12,534 nt of DNA from Baffinella frigidus (taxonomy: Eukaryota > Cryptophyceae > Cryptomonadales > Baffinellaceae): NCBI GenBank assembly GCA_026770585.1, contig MU647044.1, forward strand, positions 76,007 through 88,540, in the 5' to 3' direction. A model generated the notes under the pieces. It did not search any database and had not been told where the DNA came from. It saw only the letters and a program-made list of their open reading frames with translations. How positions within the stretch are numbered: position 1 is the first letter of the stretch; each line of letters opens with the position of its first letter. The position numbers were made by a program, and so were the translations under genes. This document shows, one piece after another, positions 1 to 6,457 of the stretch.

Positions 1-180
1 CCCTAAACCCTAAACCCTAACCCCTAAACCCTAAACCCTAAACCCTAACCCCTAAACCCTAAACCCTAAACCCTAAACCCTAAACCCTAAACCCTAAACC
101 CTAAAACCCAAACCCTAAACCCTAAACCCTAAAACCTAAAACCCAAAACCTAAAACCTAAAACCGAAACCTCCTAACCCC
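1..180 (+). repeat. Chromosome-end telomere array, CCCTAAA type
   Basis: Tandem 7-bp CCCTAAA units with a few 8-bp CCCCTAAA variants run from base 1 to about 137. They then decay through CCTAAAA, CCCAAAA and ACCGAAACC variants to about 180. The C-rich strand reads 5' to 3' inward, as expected at a left chromosome end, so base 1 is at or close to a real terminus. The unit is the complement of TTTAGGG. The decay toward the inside matches the usual pattern where telomerase refreshes only the distal repeats. Confidence 0.97.
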
Positions 181-272
181 TTGACCTCTAAACCGTCAAC
201 CTTGAACAGGGGCGTGGAGGAAGATCGAGGGGTATTCGCCACGAATAGGATCGAGGCTGGGTGGGTCCCGTT

Positions 273-422
273 CCACGCAGGGCTGGAGGGGGGGGTGTTC
301 AAAAGTCAAATTTTCAAGAGAAAATTGGATTCAAAAGTCAACTTTTGGCAGAAAACGGCTCCAAGGGCGCTCCAATGGCTCAAAGGGCGCCCCTGGAATA
401 CCCCCACGTAGCGCCCTGTGTA
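273..422 (+). mobile_element. MITE-like element, G-run TIR family, copy 1
   Basis: The left end (CACGCAGGGCTGGAGGGG) and the reverse complement of the right end (CACAGGGCGCTACGTGGGGG) are imperfect terminal inverted repeats of about 27 bp. A second copy at 8823-8970 shares the ends, the internal AAAAGTCAA tracts and the paired CGGCTCCAA / CAATGGCTC motifs, and has nearly the same length. It has no coding capacity. It is non-autonomous, and the superfamily cannot be read because no target duplication is clear. Confidence 0.7.
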
Positions 423-624
423 GATCCATTCTGTGGGAAACGCTAGGTTGTACCAGTGCTAGCTCTGCGCCTCGATGACTCTACCACTCAGAGCATTACG
501 GGGAACGGGTTGAAGTTAATTATTTAATTGTTTCTTAGGAAACACGCCAGAAGTCAGCAATTTTGCATCACGTTACGCCCGGATAGCTGGGCTCGTTGTG
601 AAGCGTAGCCTTTTGAGTGGTCTA
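423..624. other. Unassigned spacer
   Basis: No gene, repeat family member or convincing RNA gene is seen. Two stretches resemble bits of tRNA (near 460-495 on the minus strand and near 578-598 on the plus strand), but neither folds into a cloverleaf. Confidence 0.4.
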
Positions 625-750
625 CCACGCCAGTTGCCTCCAGAGGAATGACTGTCTTATCTTAGCCAGATCTGGTCAAAGTGACTTTCGAATACGTTGG
701 GTTTCCGCTGAACTATGTCAAAAGTGGATGATTCGAGCTCTCTGGCGTGG
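625..750 (+). mobile_element. 126-bp TA-flanked TIR element, copy A
   Basis: The element begins CCACGCCAG and ends CTGGCGTGG, with TA immediately outside both ends (623-624 and 751-752). Exactly the same length, 126 bp, is seen at 1802-1927, 9994-10119 and 10584-10709. The centre holds the palindrome CCAGATCTGG. A TA duplication with short TIRs is typical of Tc1/mariner-type (Stowaway-like) MITEs. Copy A is diverged from the others but aligns end to end with the reverse complement of the two right-hand copies. One reading frame stays open through it (contains CQKWMIRALWRG). Confidence 0.82.
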
Positions 751-828
751 TAGACTTGAGAGAAACGAAGAAGAGTCCACATATAAAGGTCCCTGCTTTT
801 TTTTTTCTTTCGAAGAAAGAAGTGCTAT

Positions 829-940
829 CCGCACAGCGGACTTCGAAGGGATTTTGAATAACCCTTAAGCGATAAGACCTATGACCCTATGGTAGGCAAT
901 CCGTACGGATATAGGGGGGGTTCCTACGGATAAGGTAACC
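829..940 (+). repeat. Dispersed repeat R, copy 1
   Basis: About 110 bp from CACAGCGGACTTCGAAGGG to the GATAAGGTAACC end matches, in reverse complement and with few changes, 10804-10912. The inner part contains an inverted repeat around a G-run (ATCCGTA ... TACGGAT). A shorter related piece lies near 7510-7546. It is non-coding. Confidence 0.8.
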
Positions 941-990
941 GGAAATGGCTTGAGTCTGAAGTTTTTTTCCCTGTGTAGCCCGCCGTGTGG

Positions 991-1099
991 CAAGTTGAAT
1001 ACGATCTGGCAACGAAAATTACCACACAATTGTTTTTACTATTACTTGTAAGGACCAATTGTGTAGTAATTTTCGTTGCCAGATGTCTCATTCAACTTG
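991..1099. repeat. Fold-back element, about 42-bp arms
   Basis: Arms 991-1032 and 1056-1099 are near-perfect inverted copies (CAAGTTGAATACGATCTGGC ... CATTCAACTTG) around a 23-bp loop. Both arms carry the GTGTAGTAA-TTTCGTTG motif that recurs in other families here. The sequence right of the element (GAATACTCAGCGGGATTA) is repeated inverted at about 3001-3020. Confidence 0.88.
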
Positions 1100-1137
1100 A
1101 ATACTCAGCGGGATTAAATTCCGTGCGGGGGAATACA

Positions 1138-1328
1138 CCACTCGAGAACGCTAGAGGGGCCTATTTAAAACCAGGGTGCTTTAAAAAGTGGGCATTTGTG
1201 TAGTAACTTTCGTTGATTGGTCACGTTACTAGCCATATATTGGCCAGTCACGAAGTTGGAACACCTTATCCTGGTACAAATATCTACAACCCCACATATA
1301 AATAGGCCCCTCTAGCATTCTCGAGTGG
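1138..1328 (+). mobile_element. CCACTCGAG-ended MITE, copy 1
   Basis: Terminal inverted repeats of about 30 bp: left CCACTCGAGAACGCTAGAGG, right end reverse complement CCACTCGAGAATGCTAGAGG, both running on into GGCCTATTTA. The interior has GTGTAGTAACTTTCGTTG and the conserved CCTGGTACAAATATCTACAA just before the right end. Other copies are 2720-2909, 6458-6643 and, rearranged and inverted, 7127-7338. It has no transposase and is non-autonomous. Confidence 0.87.
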
Positions 1329-1468
1329 CACCCTGGAGAGAACTCCTGAGCAAAGTGGACCTTTTCTTGGGTAGATTTTCAAGGGCATGTACTGCGATTC
1401 CAGTACATCCCCTTAAAAATCTGCCCAAGAAAAGGTCCACTTTGCCTCAGAGTTCCCTTCAGGGTGGC
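1328..1468. repeat. Fold-back element, 67-bp arms, 6-bp loop
   Basis: Left arm 1328-1394 and right arm 1401-1468 are inverted copies with few mismatches (core AAAGTGGACCTTTTCTTGGG). The loop is only 6 bp. It directly abuts the preceding CCACTCGAG element. A transcript would form a nearly perfect hairpin of about 65 bp, a potential small-RNA precursor, although no promoter is evident. Confidence 0.88.
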
Positions 1469-1611
1469 ACATGGTGTCCATGGTGGTACCAATGATGGTC
1501 TCTCTCATGTTTCATGTTTTATGGTGAGCGCCCGCTCAACGTACTACGCTAGACCTGAGGGTGCTCGATCGCAAAAGTCAACTCCCCAGTGCCGCGAGGT
1601 CAACTTTTGGA

Positions 1612-1637
1612 AGAATAGCCCGTTTTCGGGCTATTCT
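1612..1637. repeat. Perfect 11-bp stem hairpin
   Basis: AGAATAGCCCG and CGGGCTATTCT flank a TTTT loop. It sits between two GTCAACTT-containing arms (about 1573-1604 and 1647-1655) that form a weaker outer inverted repeat ending near GCTCGA on both sides. Confidence 0.7.
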
Positions 1638-1704
1638 GCAAGGGTGTCAACTTATGATTGCTCGAGGTCACGTCTAAAGTAGGACAGTGGTCCACGTGTT
1701 GCTC

Positions 1705-1800
1705 CCCTGCTTCCGGGTTCAGGGTTCAGGGTTCAGGTTTCAGGTCTCACCTGGAAACTGGACACTGAACGATGAACAATGAACCCTGCACACTGCACAC
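1705..1800 (-). repeat. Telomere-like tract, opposite orientation, then GAACACTGAAC spacer
   Basis: GGGTTCAGGGTTCAGGG runs opposite to the chromosome-end array. It is followed by degenerate GAACACTGAACAATGAACCC units. The same spacer units recur near 1953-1985, 2210-2245 and 2300-2380, separating repeated unique blocks. Confidence 0.65.
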
Positions 1801-1801
1801 T

Positions 1802-1927
1802 CCACGCCAGAATAATCGAGGGAAACCGACGCCTTACCCACAACAGATCTGTCGTGGTTGACTTCAGATTTCAAGGGGTTTCCCATGAAAGATGTCAGAA
1901 GTGGATGTTTCGATCAGCCTGGCGTGG
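1802..1927 (+). mobile_element. 126-bp TIR element, copy B
   Basis: It starts CCACGCCAGAAT and ends CCTGGCGTGG, and is 126 bp like its relatives. The flanking dinucleotide is CT on both sides rather than TA. One frame is open throughout and translates to a peptide containing VDFRFQGVSHERCQKWMFR, close to that of copies D and D'. Its differences from those copies fall more often in third codon positions. Confidence 0.8.
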
Positions 1928-2032
1928 CTGGACACTGGAGACTGGTGACGGAACACTGAACAATGAACCCTCAACCCTCAACCCTCGAACAGAGCGTTGC
2001 TGGCGGTGGTGCCCACTTCAATCTAATTTCGG

Positions 2033-2157
2033 ACCAAGACAGAATCTGTCCCTCTATCTTAGGCTCCCCACGCGGAAGGTAAGGGTGTATATGCTATTTT
2101 AGACATCAAATGATGCTATCTTACGCCTTTTCACCAGGACAGATTCTGGTATGGTGC
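2033..2157. repeat. Small fold-back within the composite repeat
   Basis: GACAGAATCTGTC near 2039 pairs with GGACAGATTCTG near 2137. Inner GGAAGGTAAGGGTG pairs imperfectly with CTATCTTACGCCTTTTC. Identity is moderate and the edges are uncertain. Confidence 0.5.
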
Positions 2158-2164
2158 GAGATGA

Positions 2165-2205
2165 AATCTCGCTGGTCGCCACCAACGACCCACCGAACAG
2201 CAACC
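2165..2205 (+). pseudogene. Diverged fragment of the EPP exon family
   Basis: In one frame it reads SLVATNDPPNS, alignable with SLVATEEPPT at about 2418-2447. The differences include TTG/CTG (both Leu) and CCG/CCA (both Pro). It lacks the AG edge and the SFINK part of the other copies. The parent protein is not recognised. Confidence 0.4.
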
Positions 2206-2434
2206 CTACACCACTGCACTCTACACCCTGAACCGTAAACCCTCGGTGTCGCGCCATGGGCAGAGGGTTGCTGGCGGTATCAATGATGGTCTCTCTCTCC
2301 TGAACACTCAACACGGGACACTGAACAACGAACACCGCACACTGAACACTGAACAATAAACCCTAAACCCTGAACCCTCGCATAGTGGGTTGCTGGCGGT
2401 GGTGCCGACTTCCACCTCGTTGGTCGCCACCGAG

Positions 2435-2471
2435 GAACCGCCAACTCTCCCTTCTTCGTTCATCAATAAAG
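2435..2471 (+). pseudogene. 37-nt exon-like unit, copy 1 (EPP...SFINK)
   Basis: The unit is preceded by AG and followed by GT, is 37 nt long, and reads EPPTLPSSFINK in frame. The copy at 2566-2602 has the same length, the same AG and GT edges and the peptide EPPSLPASFINK. Sequence just upstream is also shared in frame (SLVATE here, SVVTQ there), so the repeat is wider than the unit. I do not recognise the protein. Confidence 0.5.
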
Positions 2472-2565
2472 GTTTTTGTTCATAGGAGTTCGACCAAGGT
2501 TGATTAGGGCGCTACCTAAATTTAATAAGGACCAGCATCCGGTTGGATAGTCGGTCGTCACTCAG

Positions 2566-2602
2566 GAACCGCCGTCTCTCCCTGCGTCGTTCATCAATAA
2601 AG
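2566..2602 (+). pseudogene. 37-nt exon-like unit, copy 2 (EPP...SFINK)
   Basis: The left edge is CACTCAG and the right edge is AAAG followed by GTGCCCC. It reads EPPSLPASFINK. It is the best preserved of the family because its left edge is a plausible 3' splice site. A run of 13 C follows immediately (2606-2618), where a pyrimidine-rich intron would lie. Confidence 0.5.
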
Positions 2603-2719
2603 GTGCCCCCCCCCCCCCTCCTGTTCCTTCTCAACTCCTCATTCTTCGTATCTTGAGGTAAACCCCATTTTAGACTTGGTGAAGAAGAACCGAATGCTGC
2701 TTGACTGCGAAGGGTGCGC

Positions 2720-2909
2720 CCATACGAGGATTCTAGAGGGGCCTATTCAAAGCCGTTTGATTTTACAAGCGGGTATTTGTGTAGTAACTTTCGGGAGGTT
2801 GGTCACGTAACTCTGCGAAAGTAGCACAGTCACGAGGTTGGTTGCGTTATCCTGGTACAAACATTTACAACCCCACATGTAAATAGGATCCTCCAGCATT
2901 CTCGAGTGG
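2720..2909 (+). mobile_element. CCACTCGAG-ended MITE, copy 2
   Basis: The left TIR is degraded (CCATACGAGGATTCTAGAGG). The right TIR reads CATTCTCGAGTGG on the plus strand. The interior retains GTGTAGTAACTTTCG, GGTCACGTAACT and CCTGGTACAAACATTTACAA. A 60-codon minus-strand frame is a by-product of the TIR and is not a gene. Confidence 0.83.
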
Positions 2910-3011
2910 GTAGTTGGTAAGGTGATCACTTTTCACTAGGTTAGAACCTGTTTCCAGGACGTTTAGAGGGGAATAAAGCTGAGTTCAAAAATAATTCAAT
3001 CTAATCCCGCC

Positions 3012-3150
3012 GAGTATTCATAATACGGTTTTGGTGTATCTTAAGGGCAGAAATAAAACAGTCGTCTATCTAGACTTCATTCAGAGCCTTAAGATGCACC
3101 AGAATCGATCGGATCGGAGATCCCCGAAATCGTATTCATTATGAATACTC
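3012..3150. repeat. Fold-back element, asymmetric arms
   Basis: GAGTATTCATAATACGG ... GGTGTATCTTAAGG pairs with CCTTAAGATGCACC ... ATTATGAATACTC. The right arm carries about 20 extra bases (GATCGGATCGGAGATCC region). The flank reads TAATCCCGCCGAGTATTC, which is the inverse of a sequence flanking the fold-back at 991-1099. Confidence 0.75.
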
Positions 3151-3210
3151 GTCCGGATGAAATCGCGGAAGGAGGCTCTCTAAGAGAGTCCTCACGGACT
3201 CCGGTCTGCC

Positions 3211-3254
3211 GTCCACTTAAGACTTCAGTCCACTTAAGACTGCAGTCCACTTTT
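3211..3254 (+). repeat. 17-bp tandem repeat, 2.5 copies
   Basis: GTCCACTTAAGACT units start at 3211, 3228 and 3245. The third is truncated into GTCCACTTTT. Confidence 0.8.
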
Positions 3255-3291
3255 ACCCCGTGGAATTGGTCGATGCCCCTTTGTTCCTTCC

Positions 3292-3438
3292 TGTCAACTT
3301 TCTGACCTCAGGTCGTCCACTTTCACTTGTCAACTTTCTGACCAAAGGTAGTCCACTTTCACTTGTCAACTTTCCGACCAAAGCTCGTCCACTTTGACTT
3401 GTCAACTTTCTGACCAAATGTCGTCAACTTTCGCTTGC
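3292..3438 (+). repeat. 36-bp tandem repeat, 4 copies
   Basis: TGTCAACTTTCTGACC units start at 3292, 3328, 3364 and 3400, exactly 36 bp apart. Each also contains a GTCCACTTT half, so the unit is built from two related GTC(A/C)ACTTT motifs. The same GTCAACTTT word occurs at the edges of many inverted repeats in the window. Confidence 0.9.
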
Positions 3439-3479
3439 AGGATACTGGAGGACCCCCGATGCTTCCTCCTCCGGTCTGA

Positions 3480-3940
3480 TCGAAACCCGAAACCCGAAAC
3501 CCGAAACCCGAAACCCGAAACCCGAAACCCGAAACCCGAAACCCGAAACCCGAAACCCGAAACCCGAAACCTGAAACCCGAAACCCGAACCCCGAACCCT
3601 AAACCCTAAACCCGAAACCCTAAACCCGAAACCCGAAACCCGAAACCCGAAACCTGAAACCCGAATCCCGAACCCTAAACCCGAAACCCTCAACCCGAAA
3701 CCCTAAACCCGAAACCCGAAACCCGAAACCCGAAACCTGAAACCCGAAACCCGAACCCTAAACCCTCAACCCGAAACCCTAAACCCTAAACCCGAAACCC
3801 GAAACCCGAAACCTGAAACCCGAACCCTCAACCCGAAACCCGAAACCCTAAACCCGAAACCCTAAACGCGAAACCCTAATCCTAAATCTGAGACCCGAAA
3901 CCTGAAACCCGAAACCCGAAACACTCAACTCCAACCCCCA
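3480..3940 (+). repeat. Interstitial variant telomere array, CCCGAAA
   Basis: At least 13 uninterrupted CCCGAAA units start at about 3484. Mixed CCCGAAA, CCCTAAA, CCTGAAA and CCCTCAA units follow to about 3940. The variant differs from the terminal repeat by one base (T to G). Open frames on both strands here (NPKPETR and its minus counterpart) only reflect the 21-bp coding period of a 7-bp repeat. Confidence 0.95.
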
Positions 3941-4014
3941 AGACCCTAACCCCTGCCCCCTCTCTTCCACCCACGTGTTGGAAACAAGGGCTTTGTCCTG
4001 AAGCTGCCGCTTCA

Positions 4015-4196
4015 AACCCCAACCCTGAACCCCAAACCCCAAACCCTGAACCCTGAACCCTGAACCCTAAACCATAACCCCTAAACCCTAAACCCCAAAC
4101 CCCAAACCCTAAACCCTAAACCCCAAACCCCAACTCCCAAACCCCAAACCCCAAACCCCAAACTCCAAACCCCGAACCCGAACCCCAAACCCTCAT
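4015..4196 (+). repeat. Interstitial variant telomere array, CCCCAAA / CCCTGAA
   Basis: It contains blocks of CCCTGAA, CCCTAAA and CCCCAAA, ending near CCCTCATCGCAG. It is separated from the CCCGAAA array by about 75 bp of unique sequence containing CTTTGTCCTGAAGCTG, the start of a unit repeated further right. Confidence 0.93.
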
Positions 4197-4457
4197 CGCA
4201 GACAAAGGGTGGGTCCTGAAGCTGGCGGTGCATCTACTCTCGATTTTGTTGCTTAAGGTTTAGGGGTGGAGTTTAGAGGCTCAAGTGGCGGTGCAGATAC
4301 TCTCGGATCCTCAGTTTTATTACGTAGGGTTTAGTTTGGGGTTTACATGCATGGAGTCCTGGATTCTATTGCTTAGGATTTAGGGGGTTGGGGTGTCGAG
4401 GCTGAAGGTGCACCCTCATGTGCAGACAAGGGCTGGGTTCTGAAGCTAGCGGTGCAG
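4197..4457 (+). repeat. Repeated CTGAAGCTGGCGGTGCAG units with TTTAGG spacers
   Basis: GCAGACAA-GGG-TGGGT(C/T)CTGAAGCTGGCGGTGCA occurs near 4198 and 4422, with shorter versions near 3989 and 4288. Between them lie degraded TTTAGGGG and GGGTTTAG tracts in the orientation opposite to the terminal array. The last unit leads directly into the first 44-nt exon-like unit and supplies its CAG edge. Confidence 0.65.
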
Positions 4458-4501
4458 CTACTTCACACTCGTGCCCAGGGGCCTGACGCCGCCCTTGCCC
4501 C
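4458..4501 (+). pseudogene. 44-nt exon-like unit, copy 1 (LLHTR...AALAP)
   Basis: It is bounded by GGTGCAG on the left and CCC followed by GTGAGTCG on the right. It reads LLHTRAQGPDAALAP. Four copies in this region are each exactly 44 nt and each have AG before and GT after. The 139-bp MITE starts 15 bp downstream, inside what would be the intron. The parent gene is not recognised, and 44 nt is not a multiple of three. Confidence 0.55.
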
Positions 4502-4516
4502 GTGAGTCGCCTATCC

Positions 4517-4655
4517 CCACTTAGCGGCGGCCGAGTTCCTTTTCCTTCGGATGTCCGGGGGAAATGCGGTTAGAATTTAAAGCAAATGGATGAGATTCTA
4601 GTACAAATTGTTTAGATGGACTGTATCCGTGAAGCCCCCGGTGGCTGCTAAGTGG
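4517..4655 (+). mobile_element. 139-bp CCACTTAGC-ended MITE, copy 1
   Basis: TIRs are CCACTTAGCGGC and the inverse of GGCTGCTAAGTGG. The second copy at 11533-11671 has exactly the same length and orientation. The right half is conserved (GTTTAGATGGACTGTATCCG and TGAAGC) while the left half is more diverged. It is non-coding. No clear target duplication is seen at either copy. Confidence 0.85.
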
Positions 4656-4699
4656 ATCTCTGCCTCAGTCTATTTGGTCTTGCCAATTTGGTGAGACCT

Positions 4700-4930
4700 G
4701 GCCTTGTTTCACCAAAGTTGACGGATCACCCCAAAGTTGACGAATTTGTACCGCGCACCCAGCATGTCAACTTGAAAATACAATAATCGGTCAAGTTGGC
4801 GGTGCAGCTACTTCACACACGCACCCAGAGGCCCGTCGCCGCCCTTGCCCCGTGAGTCTTCCCGGACTATTCTCAAGTTGACAACCTGGGTGTGCGGTAC
4901 AAATTCGTCAACTTTGGAGCAAAACAGAGC
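4700..4930. repeat. Inverted repeat with AAAGTTGACG arms enclosing exon copy 2
   Basis: The left arm (about 4733-4780, CCAAAGTTGACGAATTTGTA and CCGCGCACCCAG) is inverted at about 4872-4917 (TACAAATTCGTCAACTTTGG). The right-arm sequence also follows exon copies 3 and 4 (about 5049-5090 and 5511-5555), so the left arm is an inverted extra copy of the segment downstream of the exon. Confidence 0.8.
4808..4851 (+). pseudogene. 44-nt exon-like unit, copy 2 (LLHTR...AALAP)
   Basis: It is bounded by GGTGCAG and GTGAGTCT and reads LLHTRTQRPVAALAP. The upstream AAGTTGGCGGTGCAG is shared with copy 1. The downstream GGACTATTCTCAAGTTGACA is shared with copy 3 and, slightly changed, copy 4. Confidence 0.55.
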
Positions 4931-4957
4931 CTTGTAAAGCAGTTAGGTTTGCTGCAG

Positions 4958-5001
4958 CTACTTTACACTCACACCCAGAGGCCTGTCGCCGCCCGCGCCC
5001 C
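4958..5001 (+). pseudogene. 44-nt exon-like unit, copy 3
   Basis: It is bounded by GCTGCAG and GTGGGTCT (donor slightly weakened) and reads LLYTHTQRPVAARAP. The length is again 44 nt. Confidence 0.52.
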
Positions 5002-5180
5002 GTGGGTCTTTTTGCCCCGCCTCACTCGGGTTGACAGACTATTCTCAAGTTGACAACCCATGGGTGCGCGGTACAAATCCGTCAACTTTGGAGCAAAAAG
5101 GAGCCTCGTCACACCAAAAGTAGTTAGGTTCGCTGCTCCCACAAAATAATTTATTAAGAGCCTTAAGAGGAAGATAAGGG

Positions 5181-5420
5181 AGATAAGGAAGATAAGGAAG
5201 ACACTAATGGAGATAAGGAAGATAAGGGAGACACTAATGGAGATAAGGAAGATAAGGGAGACACTGATGGAGATAAGGAAGATAAGGGAGACACTGATGG
5301 AGATAAGGAAGATAAGGGAGACACTGATGGAGATAAGGGAGATAAGAGAGACACTAATGGAGATAAGGGAGATAAGAGAGACACTAATGGAGATAAGGGA
5401 GATAAGAGAGACACGAATAG
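5181..5420 (+). repeat. 30-bp minisatellite, 8 units
   Basis: Units of AGATAAGGAAGATAAGGGAG followed by ACACTAATGG start every 30 bp from 5181. A partial unit precedes from about 5169. Because 30 is a multiple of 3 and no stops occur, both strands are open (plus: MEIRKIRETL repeated). That is a consequence of the repeat rather than evidence of a gene. The right end coincides with the left edge of 44-nt exon copy 4: only the last unit ends AATAG instead of AATGG, which supplies that copy's AG. Confidence 0.95.
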
Positions 5421-5464
5421 CTACTTTACTCGCGCGTCCAGAGTTCTGGCGCCGCCCTCTCCCC
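5421..5464 (+). pseudogene. 44-nt exon-like unit, copy 4
   Basis: It starts immediately after the minisatellite (GAATAG edge) and ends before GTGAGTCT. It reads LLYSRVQSSGAALSP in the frame used by the other copies. It is the most diverged, but length, frame and both splice-like edges are kept. Confidence 0.5.
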
Positions 5465-5680
5465 GTGAGTCTCCCCCTAGCTCGGTTTCAGCCGGGTTAA
5501 CGGACTATTCCTAAGTTGACAACCTGGGTGCGTGGTACGAATCCGTCAACTTTGGAGTGGAAAGGAGCCCGGGCTCACGAAGCTGGTGAGACCGAATGAG
5601 ACTGAGACCGAGAGACGCAAGGCCTTGCCCGGAAAGTCGCATTATAGCGCTGTCTCAGTCTATTTGGGTTCGCCAATTTC

Positions 5681-5832
5681 TAGCTCTGCCCCAGTTCAAT
5701 TTGGGCTCGTAGAAATTTCGCCCCCCCCGACATTTCACAGTTAAATTTCATGGGGGGGGGGTCAAAATTTACCTGTAACATTTTGGGGGGGGCAAAATGT
5801 CTACGAGCCCAAATTGAAATGGGACAGAGCTA
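5681..5832. repeat. Fold-back element, about 66-bp arms with C-run/G-run
   Basis: Left arm 5681-5749 (TAGCTCTGCCCCAGTTCAAT ...) and right arm 5767-5832 (... AAATTGAAATGGGACAGAGC and TA) are inverted copies. Each arm carries a homopolymer of C or G. The flanks share TCTCAGTCTATTTGG (5653 and 5834), which also occurs without the element near 4667, so the insertion may have duplicated or copied its flank. Confidence 0.85.
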
Positions 5833-5883
5833 GGTCTCAGTCTATTTGGTGATACATTTTTTCCGCTCCAGGTAGTGAACACC

Positions 5884-6021
5884 CCACGCCAGATTCCTCG
5901 TGGGGGTTCGGCTCTTTCCGAGCGCACTTTTGGGCGCCAGACTATCCCAAAAGTAAACCATTTCCTCTTGTTCCTTCCGGGGAATTGACTTTTGGCGACC
6001 GCTTCCAATAATCTGGCGTGG
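5884..6021. mobile_element. Distant CCACGCCAG-ended element, 138 bp
   Basis: Ends CCACGCCAGATT and AATCTGGCGTGG are perfect 12-bp TIRs and match the ends of the 126-bp family. The interior differs (TCCCAAAAGTAAACC; GGGGAATTGACTTTTGGCG). No TA flanks are present. It may be a chimeric or older relative. Confidence 0.65.
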
Positions 6022-6071
6022 AAATCAAACAAAATCAAACTAGGTGCTTGGTAATTTTCATACGCGCTTCA

Positions 6072-6124
6072 TAGGGAATTGGAGCTTTTTCCTCAGGAAT
6101 TAGGCTCACGGCTCCAGTTCCCTA
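6072..6124. repeat. 14-bp stem hairpin
   Basis: TAGGGAATTGGAGC pairs with GCTCCAGTTCCCTA (one mismatch) around a 25-bp loop. Confidence 0.65.
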
Positions 6125-6171
6125 CGGACGGAACGCAATATGAACTAAAGACTCGCCGCGGTCAAACCAAA

Positions 6172-6362
6172 GCATGTACTATTCAAATTTAAACAAAATC
6201 ATGTTGTTGAATTAAACAAAATTGTTTTGTTCAAATTTGAATAGCATTATCTAAATTAATTGAACAGTATTATCCTAATGAATGAATAGTATTATCAAAA
6301 TTAATTTGAAGAGTATTATCAAAATCATTATCAAAATTAATCAAAAATTCTCCAAAATAATC
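6172..6362. repeat. AT-rich island with hairpin and ~22-bp degenerate tandem repeat
   Basis: A 20-bp stem (CTATTCAAATTTAAACAAAA, 6179-6198, with inverse 6225-6244) is followed by four degenerate AGTATTATCAAAATTAATTTG units to about 6345. Base composition is sharply richer in A+T than anywhere else in the window. Such islands can be replication origins or old insertions, but no function can be shown from sequence. Confidence 0.7.
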
Positions 6363-6372
6363 GAAAGGAAAA

Positions 6373-6457
6373 AGCAGGTACCTGGCAGTGCTGCCGGAGA
6401 AGGTACCGACCCTGATGGAATTCCCCGACGATCTCCTCGCGGTCCGCAAATCCCACA
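6373..6457 (+). pseudogene. Exon-like fragment, PDDLLAVR family, copy 1
   Basis: After an AAAGCAG edge the frame reads RYLAVLPEKVPTLMEFPDDL and then LAVRKSH, ending where a CCACTCGAG-type MITE begins. The copy at 6740-6790 reads PTRMELPDDLLAVRRS. Differences include GAA/GAG, CCC/CCA, GAT/GAC, CTC/CTG, GTC/GTG and CGC/CGA, all synonymous, which is the pattern of two diverged copies of a once-constrained coding exon. The family is not recognised. Confidence 0.6.

Larger units (their letters stand above)
1928..2432 (+). repeat. Composite repeat: GTTGCTGGCGGT blocks with telomere-like spacers
   Basis: A block starting GTTGCTGGCGGTGGTGCC occurs near 1994 and 2391, with a variant near 2268 that runs into ATCAATGATGGTCTCTCTC; that tail also occurs near 1489. 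Blocks are separated by GAACACTGAACAATAAACCC-type degenerate telomeric spacers. The structure resembles the 4200-4460 region, where short unique units alternate with telomere-like DNA. Confidence 0.6.

Noticed and set aside
455-600. tRNA-like pieces (GAGTGGTAGAG on the minus strand; GCCCGGATAGCT on the plus strand)
   Set aside because: No acceptor, anticodon or T-arm pairing follows either piece. They are chance resemblances.
1122-1136. 15-bp identity CCGTGCGGGGGAATA with the satellite at 11750
   Set aside because: Too short and isolated to claim shared origin.
2670-2724. Possible exon after CCATTTTAG reading LVKKNRMLLDCEGCAHT up to a MITE
   Set aside because: Only one copy is seen, so there is no substitution pattern or second edge to support it.
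3394-3693. Repeat proteins NPKPETR (plus) and GFGFRVS (minus)
   Set aside because: They are the automatic translations of 7-bp CCCGAAA telomere-variant repeats.
5207-5500. 97-codon frame of MEIRKIRETL repeats as a repeat protein
   Set aside because: A 30-bp minisatellite without stops is open on both strands. There is no unique coding sequence at either side.
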